Assembly (NCBI GenBank): GCA_002049455.2
Contig: KV918763.1
Location: forward strand, 661,191 to 725,190
DNA length: 64,000 nt
Direction: 5' to 3'
DNA from: Porphyra umbilicalis
Lineage: Eukaryota > Rhodophyta > Bangiophyceae > Bangiales > Bangiaceae
Below the pieces are notes generated by a model, which was not told the DNA's origin, did no database searches, and saw only the letters and a program-made list of their open reading frames with translations. The first letter of the stretch is position 1; each line of letters begins with the position of its first letter. The translations under genes were made by a program, and so were the position numbers. Shown piece after piece: positions 11,604 to 22,836 of this stretch.

Positions 11604-12847
11604 TAGGGATGACCAATCGGTTAATCGCAATTGGTTGAAATTGATTAAATCGGGCCAAAACATAAAATCGATCTCGAACCGGTTCGGAGACAGATAAATC
11701 GGGCCATTCGATTTGAACTAACTCCCGGAAATGTCCAAGCTCATACGCGTCTTGAATCGGTTAGAATAGAGTATTTACAAATTGATAAGCTTTTTCATCC
11801 AAGGATCCAATGAGAATGGTCGCTGGGTCCGCAGTGCAGCGGACGATGGTATGTGAAGGGCCCTGCTCCCCATGCAGCAACAACCACGCTCGAGCCGAAG
11901 CACTGTCTGTTACTCTCATGTCCTCCATCTACCTCCACGGGTCGCGTCAGAGCAACCAGATACGGAGAACTTCAGAGAAGGACTTCGGGTGTGGGGAAAA
12001 CGGTCGCTTCATGTGGCAGATGCCGAAGTAGAATGTGGCTGATGCGTCGGCTTTGCGATGGCCCTTACGAGGTTAGTGCTCTCTTAGGAAGGCACCGAGC
12101 AGTAAGCAGTTCTCCACCATTCAAGGCCCGCATAGGTTAGGTGGACACTGTACCGAGGAGTACCTAAACTTGTTCTACATCTACGAGCAGTCACTTCATT
12201 GACGACTGCTTGCCTCCAGGGCATGAACAATATCTGCTGGAAAGGTCTCGATGGCTCATGAGACTCTGTGGCACTGGGGTCCGCCCTCTTCTTCTGCTGC
12301 ACAAGCTCGGCCGATCTGAGGGGTAGTCAGCGAAGTGTTATCGCAACAGCCTTTGGTGTCTATTCTACTGGCCGCCTCATTTGAGCCGATTCCCCTCATT
12401 TGAGGCTGTTTTTAATGCCTCTTTGTGACCATGTTCCCGGCCTCAGCTGCTCTTTCTGAGAATAGATCTGGACTCGGCGCAGTTCAGTCACCTATGGGCC
12501 AACTCGGCGGCTGTGTACGATGAAATCTCGGAGGGGGTGCCCCAGACACCCCAAAAAGGCCGCGTTTCCAGGCCATATGAGAGGGAGCCTCATTTGAGCT
12601 TCACCTGAGCCTCATTTGAGCATCGGGAGCAGTAGAATGGACACTAGTACTTTACCAAAAGCGCGTGTGAGATGCGTTGCCTACGGAATGATGTATAAGT
12701 TCCTCATTTTACCTTATAACTCTGCAGTTTCGGAGGACTTAAATGGCTAGTTGTACAACTGACTACAAATCGGTCTCGAATCGATAATGGGCTGTAACGA
12801 AAACCGGTTTAATCGGCCTGGCTTCACCATCCGATTGAACTTCCCTA
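11604..12847. mobile_element. Non-autonomous hAT-like transposon (1244 bp)
   Basis: The ends are imperfect TIRs: left TAGGGATGACCAATCGG and, reading inward from the right, TAGGGAAGTTCAATCGG (14 of 17 match). The element is flanked by an exact 8-bp duplication GGCCCAAT at 11596-11603 and 12848-12855, the hallmark length of hAT insertions; the terminal TAGGGATG resembles Ac-type hAT ends. Subterminal AATCG(G) motifs recur near both ends, as expected for transposase binding sites. The body is AT-richer than the surroundings and has no long reading frame, so it would need a transposase in trans. Confidence 0.85.
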
Positions 12848-12891
12848 GGCCCAATGCAACTCGCGCGGGCGCGCGAGAGATGCATTGGGCC
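12848..12891. repeat. Hairpin at the right hAT flank
   Basis: GGCCCAATGCA pairs with TGCATTGGGCC, and inside it CTCGCGC pairs with GCGCGAG, giving a 44-base stem-loop. The outer stem includes the right target duplication, so the transposon inserted at the foot of an existing palindrome. Confidence 0.75.
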
Positions 12892-13533
12892 CCAGCATCT
12901 CGACGCGCGCGTCGCTTCTCTTCGATGCGACACCCCCTTCAGGCGAGGTCTTCGGTGCTGGAGGGCATCTCCTACGATAGGTGCCAGTTGTTGATGGAAG
13001 CCGTCTCCGCTAGCCGCGCGAAGGCAGTCTGAGAGCGAATATTGCGCCGTCACAGGTCAGGGACGAGCCTCTCACCGTGGAGGCCGGTGGTTGGGCAAGG
13101 GAGATCAGCTCTCGACGATGGGTGGCCGCGGGAACACGGGAGGGTATCAAGGCCTACTGCACCTGTCAGTGACAGGGCACTCTCAGAGGTCTTGTCCACC
13201 GTCCGTTGACTGGCCGGCAGCCCAGCACGCACAGGCATGTGTCCGGCAACGTAGGGCCGTGATGGCTGGCTCTTTTTGTTTTCCTCAAACCCAGCGTTTG
13301 GGCTGCATCTTGGGCACTGTCGCACCGCTGCGGTCTGTGACCTAAGCCGCCGCACGTCACACCAACCACAAAGCACTTTGTCCTGCATTTGTACACCACG
13401 CCGCTCTCCTCACTCCCGGTGCACAGAGCTCCACGACCTCCCTCCCACCACTCTCAACGGAGCATCTCGGCACTCTACCGTTCACCCCCCTCCTTCCCTT
13501 CCTGCGTGGCTGACGACAACGTACCAAGCCGCC
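12892..13533. other. No gene recognised
   Basis: The last ~100 bases before 13534 are rich in C and T and end in a GCCGCC context before the ATG, as for a short 5' leader. Nothing else is apparent. Confidence 0.5.
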
Positions 13534-13761
13534 ATGTGCTTCCGCATTCAGGAAACCTACGCTTGCGGCTGTGTGATGCTGAGCGAAGTCATCTGGTGCG
13601 ACTACGCGCGGTCCATCGGCCGGCAGTGCGCGAATGTGGCGATTCAGGGAGGCCCAGGCTCCGTCCACACCTATAAATGCCCCGCGTGCGGGGGGAAACG
13701 GCAAGCTGACAATGATGAGAGCGGCGCGGAGGAGTCCGATGACGACGACGAAGAAGAATAA
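13534..13761 (+). CDS. Small cysteine-rich protein with acidic tail (family member 1)
   Basis: 75 residues. It starts MCFRIQETYACGC, followed by WCDYARS, single Cys residues and KCPACGGK, and ends in a run of Asp and Glu. The C-x2-C pair and the spaced N-terminal cysteines suggest a small zinc-binding fold. The ATG sits in a good context (GCCGCCATG). The same architecture occurs at 22456-22836 on the other strand: MC, then TFACCGC, WCDNAR and C-x2-C, then an acidic tail. The pair supports real coding. It also resembles short Cys-rich hypothetical proteins known from fungi, but I cannot name a function. Confidence 0.7.
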   Translation: MCFRIQETYACGCVMLSEVIWCDYARSIGRQCANVAIQGGPGSVHTYKCPACGGKRQADNDESGAEESDDDDEEE

Positions 13762-14383
13762 GGGATCGGTGCTTGCCAGACTGGGCCGCGGCGGCTGCCG
13801 GGCGCGTCGTCGGCAGACGCTTCCCCCGCCAAACCGGTGGGCTGCTCTCCGTCGCTGGGCACCGCACCGCGAAGCTCTCTTTTGCGCGCATCGGTCGCGC
13901 TTGCTTGTGGCGACGGCGTTGGTGAATCCACGCTGTCGATAAGGCGTCGGCAACTGGAAGTGGACCACCAAGACGAGACCGACGTGGCTGAGCCGTGGAC
14001 TGCACCCGAAAGGGGCGGCGTGGTGCGTCGCCTTCTTGGTGATGTCGATACAGGTGTGCAAGTGACGGCGGCTACCGCGAGGGGGTGCTCGTGGACATCT
14101 TTTTGTTTCCTACTTTACTTTGTTCTTTTGCCTTCCATTCGAGTAGGGAACGTCGGGGATAGTTTTTTTTTATGTACAGTGGGCAGCCCGGGGAGGGCGG
14201 GGGCGCGGATGGCGGCGGTGGCTGTGGCTGCCACCGCAGGTCCGCTGCAGCTGGTGGGGATGTTCTGATAAATTGTCGCCGATAGCAAATCGGTCCCCTT
14301 CGAGCCTCGGACGGTGGCGGATCACCATGTGACTGGCGTCGCCGCTGTGCTCACGCCGCCATCAGCTTCACCGTCTCTGTCCC
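13762..14383. other. No gene recognised
   Basis: Contains a T-rich stretch at about 14098-14172 that could be the 3' end of the preceding small gene. Nothing else is supported. Confidence 0.5.
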
Positions 14384-14462
14384 ATGATGTACCGGCGGGT
14401 GGGCCTCTGCTTCCTTCCCCCATTCTCCTTGACGCCACCTCGTCCGGTTCAGGCCGCCCTCG

Positions 14463-15293
14463 TCCGACACAGGGGAAGCCCCCTCACCGCCCCCCCCCCC
14501 CCCGCCGCTCACTCCCGCTGCCGACGCCATTGTTCCCCATGTGCGTTGGCGGTCTCCCCCCCCCCGCCAGGCGCTCCCCCCCCCCCCCCCTGCACGCCGT
14601 CAAAATCTGCGGCGTCACCTCCCCCGCCGACGCGTCTGCCGCCGTCGCCGCTGCGACGGCCGCCCTCCCCCCCGGCGTGGAGCTCCTCATCGGCATGATT
14701 GCCCACCCGCCGTCGCCGCGGCACGTCGAGGCGGCGGCCGCGGCGGCGATTGCCGGCGTGGCGCGGGCGGGCGGCGCCACGCCCGTGGTCGTGTTTGTGC
14801 GGCAAACGGCGGCCGAGATGGGCGCCTACCTCCACGCTGCGGGCGTGGACGTGGCGCAACTGCACGGGCCGGCGGCAGCGGCGGCGCGGGGGGGGCTCCC
14901 ACCCGCCGTGCGCGTCATGCGCGTCGTGCACGTGGCGGCGGATGGGAGCTACTCGGCGCCGCCGCCGGCGCCAGCCGAGGGTGGTGGGGCCGACGGCGAC
15001 TGGTGGACGGTGTACGACGCGGGGTCGGGTGGGGGGGGGTGGCGTTTGACTGGTCGGCGTTTGTGCCGCCGCCGGCGGGGAGGCGGTGGTTGCTGGCGGG
15101 GGGACTCCATGCGGGCAACGTGGGTGGGGCGCTGGACGTTGTTTCGCCGGGGGGGTGGACGTGAGCTCGGGCGTGTGTGGGGCGGACGGGGTGGCCAAGG
15201 ACGCGGGGCGAGTGGCGGCGTTTTTGGAGGCGGTGGCCGCCGCGCGTGCCAAGCGGGTGGGGAGGCGTGGCGACACGGCGCCTGTGTGAGCGG
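14463..15293 (+). repeat. Arm 1 of an ~830-bp inverted duplication carrying PRAI
   Basis: Almost identical to the reverse complement of 20885-21718. Similarity starts at GTCCGACAC and stops just after the PRAI stop codon. Differences are few: a diverged C-rich patch near 14493, homopolymer lengths, and one base near 15148. The arms are 5.6 kb apart. Confidence 0.9.
14539..15289 (+). CDS. Phosphoribosylanthranilate isomerase, copy 1 (two frame breaks)
   Basis: Third step of tryptophan synthesis (N-(5-phosphoribosyl)anthranilate to CdRP), a TIM barrel. Motifs in order are HAVKICGVTSPADA, VVFVRQTAAEMGAYLHAAG, VAQLHG and VYDAGSGGGG in one frame; VAFDWSAF and LAGGLHAGNVGGALDVVSPGG in the next; then VDVSSGVCGADGVAKDAGRV to the stop. 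The first switch is at a 9-G run near 15032-15040, which copy 2 shares. The second, near 15147-15156, is caused by one C missing relative to copy 2. The in-frame ATG at 14539 is the minimal start. An ATG at 14384 in another frame would add a Ser/Arg-rich leader (MMYRRVGLCFLPP) that could be a plastid transit peptide if one more C were present in the run near 14562. Confidence 0.85.
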
Positions 15294-15518
15294 CATGCAA
15301 TTGGATGGGGAGCGTCTGTGGGCGGGACGTTTGGTCGGCGCCGCCTCTTTTTTGCCCTCCGTTGTTTTTCGTAGACCGCGTAGGCCGCAGCGGCAAGCGC
15401 GGTGTACAGCGGGGTTGCCACCGTCCCCCTCTGAACGAACAGAAAATAGGACGCCGCCCACCTCGTGCCGTCCAAGCCCCCTCTGGCGGGCGACACGCCG
15501 CCACCCCCACCTGCACCC

Positions 15519-18289
15519 TCAGGCAGTCCCTCCCCCCACGCCGCTGCCCCGCTCCGCGGGCAGACGCAAGACGCCCTTGCGTCGCGCCCGCAGCGGAAAC
15601 GACGGCGACGGCGTTGCGGCGGCAGCGGCGGGTGCCGTTGCCGCCGCGGATGCCCCATCGGCGGCAACGACCGCCGCCGCGGCGTGGACGGCGACGGCGG
15701 CGGCGGCGGCAGCGGCCGCCACGGCCGCCGCCACCGACGCTGCGTCGGACGCGGTCGTGAGCGCCGCCGCGTCGGCCGTCGCAGCGGCGGCGAGCGGCGG
15801 CGGTGGCGGCGGAGCCACGACGGCGGCAACAGACGGCGCGGCGACCGCGGCGGCGGGCGGCAGCAGGGGGAGGAGGGCCACGCCAGCGTCCGGCGAGGGA
15901 GCCGCGCCGCCGACAGCGTCGGCGAGCGGCCGCTTGCGGCGGGCGGGTGGGGGGGAGGCGCCGCCCGGTGAGGACGATGGCGGGCGCTTGCGCCGCGCAA
16001 ATGTGGGCGGCGGGGGGGGGGGGCGGCCGCGCCGGGGAAAGCGGCGGGGGGGGGGAGGGGCGCCGGAGTGGGTGACCTTTGCGGGCCCGGGTGCGGCGCA
16101 GATAGGGGGAGGGGGAGGGAGGGGGATGGCGCTGCCACAGGTGGCGGGGGGGGGGGGGGGGCATCGCCGGCGGCGGGAGGGGAGGCGGCGCCATCGCCGG
16201 TGGCGGGAGGGGGGGGGCGCCACCGCCGGTGGCGGGAGGGGTGGGGGCGCCACCGCCGGTGGCGGGAGGGGTGGGGTCGCCACCGCCGCTGCCGGCCGTG
16301 GCGGCGGTGGCGACACCGCTGCCGCCGGCCGCGCGGGGTCTGCCGGCTGCGATGACGCTTCCGACGATTCGGTCGTCCACGACCCGTCGGATGAGCCGTC
16401 GGCCACTGCCAGCGGCAACGGCGCAGGCGCCGGTGCTGCCAGTGCCGCCGCCGGCGCCGGCTCGGGCGGACCGACGGCGGGAGCCACGGCGGGGGCAGCC
16501 GACCGCGGCGGCCACTCGTCACGGGTGGCGGAGCCGCCGCCGCTCCGCACGCCGGCGGCGGTCACGGTCTCGACAATGACCACCGAGGCGGAGGACGAGG
16601 AGGGCGACGGCGGCGGCGCCGCCGCCGCCGACGCCGCTCGCAACGGTGACAGGGGCGGCGGCGACCGCGGGCGCTTGGGAGTAGGCTGACCGCTGGCGGG
16701 GGCGCCCGCGGGGCCCGCCGCGGCGGGTGTCGGGAGCGCCTTGACGCCCGGGGCGGCAGCGGGTGCGCTCGTGGCGGCCACCGCGCCGCCGCTGCTCGAC
16801 GACGCGGACGCAGACGCCAACCCAAACCCCCGCAAGTCGGCCGACGGCCCAGACGAGCTGCTGCTGCTGCCACTGCTGTCGCTACTGCTGTCGCTGCCGC
16901 TGCCATTGGCGCTGCCGCTGTCGCTCCTGCTGCCGCCGTCGCTGCCACTGTGGCTGCTGCAACGACCGCCGCTCCTGCTGCCGTTGCCGCAGCGGATGCC
17001 GCCCCCACAACCACTGCCACCGCCACTGCCGCTGTCGCTCCGACTGCTGGCGTCCCCACGCGACGACGTGGCAGAGGAGGACGACGCAGCAGGCGGTAGC
17101 GAGCGTTTGCGCCGCGAAGGGCCGCGGCTGGAAAGGAGGCGCCGCGCCGGCCTGAGCGGCGGCAACGTCTTGCCGGCAAAGGACCCGGGCGACGGCAACG
17201 TTTTGCCGGTAAACGCACTGGCGAGAGTAGTCGCGGCGGCGGCGGCGGTGGCGGTGGCGGGGGCAGTGGTAGACGGCGTCGAACGGTGGGGCGATGGCGA
17301 CGGCCGGCGGCGGGGCGACCGTGATGGCCGGCGGCGGGGCGACCGCGACGGCCGGCGGCGGGGCGACTGCGACTGTGACGGCCGGCGGCGGTGTGATCGC
17401 GTTCGCCGCCGGCGGGGTGACCGCGTTCGCTGCCGGCGGGGAGACCGCAACCGTCGGCGGCCGGGCGGCCGTGACACCGTCGGGGACCGCGACCGGGTCG
17501 CCCGCCGCCGGATGCGGCGCGGCGGCGCCCTCGAGCGCGACGACGGCGAGCGGGAGGACGCCAACGCCGACGACGAGGAGCGGGAGCGGGAGGTTGTCGA
17601 CCCGCGGCGGGTGCCCCAGGAGCGGGAGGACGACGACCGCGTCGACGGCGACGACGACCGCCGCCGCCCGCGCCGCCACCGCCGCGCCCGCGACCGCCCC
17701 CGCGACGACCGGGACGAGCGTGACACGGGCGACCGCGAAGACGGCGACGCAGACGAGCGGGAGCGCGACGAGCGCGACGCGCGCAACGGGCGGCTCCGCG
17801 ACAGCGACTGCAACAGGGCGGCGGGCGGCGGTGGGACAGACGCAGACGGGGAGGCGGGCGGCGACGGCGCCGTGCGCGGGCGCTTGCGACGCACACCGCC
17901 GCCATCCGGTCGTGGCGCCGGCCGCGGCGACGACGCTGCTGCGGGTGGGGGGGCGGCGGGCGGCGCCGCTGTGGGCGCCGCCGCCGTCGCACCGCCCGGC
18001 GCCGGGCCCTCTTCGTCAGACGAGGAGAGGATTTGAATCACCTCGGCGGCCGCAGCGGCGGCGGGACGGGCGGACTGGGCGGCGCCGACGGGTGGAGCGG
18101 GCGGCAGCCGCGCCGCAATGGCGGCGGCGGCCTCAACGGTGGCGGTGACGGGTACCCCCCCCCGCCCCCCCCTCCCGCCGTCACTGCCAACACCGGCCGT
18201 CGGGGCGGGTCGCCCCAACACCCCCCCCCCTCCCCCCAACAGCGTCTGCGGCGGTGCCACCCCCAGCCGCCCCTCCCCCGCGGCAACAT

Positions 18290-18334
<45 letters not shown>

Positions 18335-19754
18335 CCGTCGCGGCCGCCGCAGCGGCCGCCCCGCGTCGGCCGCGGCGCGGCGGAGCTCGGCTACGGTGCG
18401 GCCGGCGAGCGCCGCCTCGCCGGCGGCCGCCGTCGCCCAGGCGGCGACGGGCGCTGCGGCGCCGCCGGCAACGGCGGTGGCGCGCCGCAACGCCGCCGCC
18501 TCGTCGGCGGTAAAGGCGTAGCCGCCCGCCGCGGGCGCGTCGCCGTCGAGGGGGTGCGGCCGTGCCGCGGCAGCAGCAGCAGCGGCGGCCGCCGCCGCCG
18601 CCGCTGCCGCTGCCGCCGCGCTGTCGGCCGCCGGGGGGGCCACGGGGGGGAGGCCGCCTGATGCCTCGTCGCCGCCCTGCCCGCCGCCGCCACCGCCGCC
18701 GCCGCTGCAGCCGCAGCCGCCGCCGCCGCCGCGGCCGGCCTTGCGCCCCCGCCCCCGCCCGCGGGCGCGGCGCCCCCGCTCGGCGGCGGCGGCAGCCGCC
18801 GCCGCCGCCCGCTCCGCCGCCGCCCCCCCGTCGTGGGTGACGCGCGGGACGACAAACTTGCCCCCCGCGCCGAGGCAGTACCACAACGCGGGGCCGCGGG
18901 CGGCGGGGTTCCACGGCTTGCGCAGGGGTGGGGGGGCGGGCGCGCGGGGGGGGGGGGGAGCGCCATCGGCCGCCGCCGCCGCCGAGTCACGGGGGGGGGG
19001 GGGGGGGAGGCGGGGGGCGGGGGCGCCGCCGCCCCCGCCGCCTGGGCAGCCGCCGACGGGGCGGAGGCGGGCGCCGCGTCGGCAACGGGCGGGGGGTACC
19101 CGCCGTGCCGGCGGGCGGTGCCGCCACCGCCGCCGCCGCCGCGCAGATGGCAACGGCTGGGAGGGGGGGTGGCGACCGCGGCGCGCCAACAAACGCCTTG
19201 CCCTTGGCCGACGCCGTCGCGGGTTTGGCTTGGATGGTGAGGAGCTCCCAGCCGGCGGCGGCGGCTGCTGCCGCCAACGCGGGGAAGAGGTCGACCAGGC
19301 TGGGGGGGGGCGGGGACAGCCGCACCCCGGCCAGAGCCGGCACGGGAGCAACCACCGGCGGGGAAGCAGCCGCCGGCGGGGACGCAGCAACCGTAGCGGC
19401 GCCCGGAGGCGGCAGGCCAAAGATAGAGGTGGCAGCGGTGGCGGAATGCCCGCCGGCGGCGCCGGCCGCGGCGGCGGGCGACGGCCCACCATTGACGAGC
19501 GGCGTGGTTGCGCCGCCGGGTGCGGCGACACAGAGCAACGCCGTCGGTGCCGCCACCAGCGACTGCGCCCCTGACGCCGCCGCCGCTCCCGCCGCCACCG
19601 CCCCCGCTGCTGCACCCGCTGCGCCGGCTGGCGTGCCCGTTGCCGCCGCCGCCGCCGCCGCCGCCACGGGCGTCCCCCGACGGGTCGGCGGAACGCCTAT
19701 CGCCGCAGGGGCTCGGCCAGGCAACCCTGCCCCGGCCACTGCGTCCAGCATCAC
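15519..19754 (-). CDS. Large SR/Pro/Ala-rich nuclear protein of unknown function (frame uncertain at G/C runs)
   Basis: A set of minus-strand frames that join in order. First is an Ala/Pro-rich N-terminus (from about 19754). Next is a more protein-like block with ALWYCLGAGGKFVVPRV and YAFTADEAAALRRATAV, then LAGRTVAELRRAAADAG, which resembles a SANT/Myb or a SAP helix pair. The last frame carries EVIQILSSSDEEG, a good SUMO-interacting motif followed by acidic/phosphorylatable residues, then a long Arg-Ser region (SRSRPLRASRSSRSRSS) and Ser/Gly and Pro-rich tails. Frame changes coincide with the G runs around 18945-19010 and a GCC repeat near 18300. SR and SIM features point to a nuclear RNA- or chromatin-linked role, but I do not recognise the family. 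A 30-bp tandem repeat near 16195-16300 encodes PPAVAPPPLP. Confidence 0.45.
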
Positions 19755-20884
19755 CGTCGTGGGGGGGTCATACCGCGCCGCGGGGCGGCGGGCACGCGCC
19801 GGCGGACACCTGCAAGACCCGGGGGCGGGGGCGCGCGCCGGGGCGACGGCGCGCGGTGGGAGCGCTGGGGCTCAATAGGGGATGGCGAGGGGAAAAAGCG
19901 AGTGGGGGAAGGACGGTTTGGGCAGAGATGGGCGATGGGACAGTAGGGGCAAGGGGGAGGGGGGGGGGGCAAAACGGGCCACGCGGCCGCGTCGCGCCAG
20001 CCGACGCAACGGGCGCCGGCGAGGACGGCAAGACGCGTCGGCGCGAAGCCGCCGCGAACGAGGGGGACAAAAACGGCCGTGGCGGGGCGGTCGGCCCGCA
20101 CGAGCCCGTAAGTTCAACCCCTTGGCTCATCGCGGGAGCAAAGTCGGCCACCTCGTGCGAATGCGGCGGAAATTCCTCTTGGACCTTGGAATGAAGTCCG
20201 CCAGCATGGCACCTCCGGACCTCCTTCCGAAGCACGCCTCCTCTCGGCTGTATCGATTCCCCGCGTCTCTCTTTCCCAAGAGAGCAGACCGTGGGCCGAC
20301 CAGGCTCACCGTCTTACCCGCAGAGGCCCGCGCCTACGGCCTCGGCTGCGACGCCAATGGGCCAAGTCTATCAAACCAAACAGCACCAGGTGCCGGCATG
20401 TAACTAGGAGGCAGCACAGCAGCCGAGCTGATGCTGATAGCAATGTGACGAGCTCCCTTGGACCGTGCCGTCCGACATTCAGTTTCCGTCGCAGCGGTGG
20501 TCCCCAGCATGACGGTGGAGGAGAGGGTGAAAGCGTGGGTGGTCGAAATGGCATTGTACTTTCCGCTCCCGGTCCCGCTCCTCATCCACCTCTCCCGACT
20601 GCTCCCATCCCACTTGCTCCAGCTCGCGTTCGTCGCCGCCTCGCCGCCAGTGGTGGGCCATCGAGGCCGTGGTCCTCCGCCAACTGGCCATACAGCTGCA
20701 AACGGCAATCACCATTGCACTGTCAATGGACGTCTGGCGTAACACACACTGGCACAGCACAGCTACGCCATCCCTACAGACGCAAACAACCATCAAGAAC
20801 AAGCGGCAGGGAAACATAAACACAGCGCCGACGCCGACGCCGACACAGACGCTGGCCCGACCACACACGTCCCCACCACAGTGA
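19755..20884. other. No gene recognised
   Basis: Upstream flank of the SR-type gene and 3' flank of PRAI copy 2. Short open frames only. Confidence 0.5.
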
Positions 20885-21718
20885 CAGCTCATACGGGCGC
20901 CGTGTCGCCACGCCTCCCCACCCGCTTGGCACGCGCGGCGGCCACCGCCTCCAAAAACGCCGCCACTCGCCCCGCGTCCTTGGCCACCCCGTCCGCCCCA
21001 CACACGCCCGAGCTCACGTCCACCCCCCCGGGCGAAACAACGTCCAGCGCCCCACCCACGTTGCCCGCATGGAGTCCCCCCGCCAGCAACCACCGCCTCC
21101 CCGCCGGCGGCGGCACAAACGCCGACCAGTCAAACGCCACCCCCCCCCACCCGACCCCGCGTCGTACACCGTCCACCAGTCGCCGTCGGCCCCACCACCC
21201 TCGGCTGGCGCCGGCGGCGGCGCCGAGTAGCTCCCATCCGCCGCCACGTGCACGACGCGCATGACGCGCACGGCGGGTGGGAGCCCCCCCCGCGCCGCCG
21301 CTGCCGCCGGCCCGTGCAGTTGCGCCACGTCCACGCCCGCAGCGTGGAGGTAGGCGCCCATCTCGGCCGCCGTTTGCCGCACAAACACGACCACGGGCGT
21401 GGCGCCGCCCGCCCGCGCCACGCCGGCAATCGCCGCCGCGGCCGCCGCCTCGACGTGCCGCGGCGACGGCGGGTGGGCAATCATGCCGATGAGGAGCTCC
21501 ACGCCGGGGGGGAGGGCGGCCGTCGCAGCGGCGACGGCGGCAGACGCGTCGGCGGGGGAGGTGACGCCGCAGATTTTGACGGCGTGCAGGGGGGGGGGGG
21601 GGGAGCGCCTGGCGGGGGGGGGGAGACCGCCAACGCACATGGGGAACAATGGCGTCGGCAGCGGGAGTGGGCGGTGCGGGGGAGAGGAGCGGTGAGGGGG
21701 CTTGCCCGGTGTCGGACA
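20885..21718 (-). repeat. Arm 2 of the inverted duplication
   Basis: Reverse-complement partner of 14463-15293; see that entry. The sequences outside both arms are unrelated, apart from weak similarity over about 20 bases beyond GTCCGACAC. Confidence 0.9.
20889..21640 (-). CDS. Phosphoribosylanthranilate isomerase, copy 2 (one frame break)
   Basis: Same protein as copy 1, on the opposite strand. The N-terminal part (from the ATG at 21640, through VKICGVTS to DAGSGGGG) and the C-terminal part (VAFDWSAF through SPGGVDVSSGVCG to the stop at 20889) differ in frame at the 9-C run near 21139-21148, equivalent to one missing base. Unlike copy 1, the SPGGVDVSSG junction is intact. If the G/C run is an assembly under-count, this is the functional copy and copy 1 is the damaged one. 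Family enzymes are about 200-230 residues, which fits this length of about 250. Confidence 0.85.
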
Positions 21719-22455
21719 AGGGCAGTCCGGGCGCGAACAGCCGCGGGCAAGGGGGGTGGGGCGCGGAAGCCGAGGCACTCAGCGTCCGGCCGGCCGACCA
21801 TGGCAGGCAGCTCCGGTTATTTGGTGGCGTGAGGCACAAGGTTTGGTGCAGGCGCAGGCGTTGCCGGTCCCGCTCTGCAGACGGTGGACGGTGCGCGGAG
21901 TGTTCGCTCGCGGGGTCGAGGGAGGCTGTCATCATAGCAAGCCGCGTACGGGTATCAAGTGGATCGGACGCATCCAATTTGGGCGCGCCGCGTTTCGCTG
22001 TTTCAAAAAAAACAATGCCCATTGAAATTTGCTACCGCGCACCGTCGCTAGAGAGAAGGACGAGCCCCTGTCACAGACGCCGTCATCCGCGCTCCCACCC
22101 TCCACTGCCGCCATGCTATCGCTACCGTCTCGCAAAGCACACACGAGCAACACAAACAGGATATCGTGGAAGCAGATAGAAAAGAAAACAATACGACAAG
22201 GGGAACCCGCAGGACAAGACCACCGCCCGCGCTGTTGTAGATGCTCACGGATACTCTTGCTGGCCGTCCACGTCGCGACGGACATCGGTCAGCGGCGGCG
22301 GCGGGAGCCACCGCCGGCGCCACCGACGAGCTCCACCACTACATGCGGCGGCATCACACGCCTTATGCCAAGCGACTAGAAGCAGGTAGTCCGGGTGGCA
22401 AAGGTGGCGCCGACGCGCCAGACGCGACGGCCGCCGCAACTAGCGCGTGCCTCCC
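21719..22455. other. No gene recognised
   Basis: Mixed composition, no repeats or convincing frames. It is the 5' flank of PRAI copy 2 and the 3' flank of the next minus-strand gene. Confidence 0.5.
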
Positions 22456-22527
22456 TTAATTGTCGTCGTCGTCCTTGTTCTCGTCGTCTTCGTCGTCCTG
22501 GTTGTCGTCGTCATCGTCCTCCTGGTT

Positions 22528-22590
<63 letters not shown>

Positions 22591-22836
22591 CTGGTTCTCG
22601 TTCTGGTCGTCGTTCTGGACTTCTTCCTCGCCGTCGATCTTGTCCTTGTCCACATTCGCGGCTTCTGCTGCTTGTTTTCTGAGGCAATGGTTGCACGTTC
22701 GGCTCAACACATCTCCTTGGACCGTCTCAATATCCTTGCAGGGTCTGAGAGTCGCCCGTGCGTTGTCACACCAGAAGGGGGAAGGGATCAACTCGCAGCC
22801 GCAGCACGCGAAGGTGAAAACCTTGAATTTGCACAT
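22456..22836 (-). CDS. Small cysteine-rich protein with poly-Asp tail (family member 2)
   Basis: 126 residues. The N-terminal ~60 residues match the layout of the protein at 13534: MCKFKVFTFACCGC, FWCDNARATLRPC and RTCNHCLRK. The C-terminal half is almost purely acidic, with a run of about 21 Asp encoded by a (GTC)n triplet repeat at 22529-22590 (plus strand). The CCGC and C-x2-C cysteines could bind zinc. The poly-Asp tract is a pure codon repeat, so it may be variable in length between strains. Function unknown. Confidence 0.65.

Noticed and set aside
22440-22660. Microsatellite without coding meaning
   Set aside because: The (GTC)n repeat is in frame with a Cys-rich N-terminus that has a relative at 13534, so it is reported as a poly-Asp tail.
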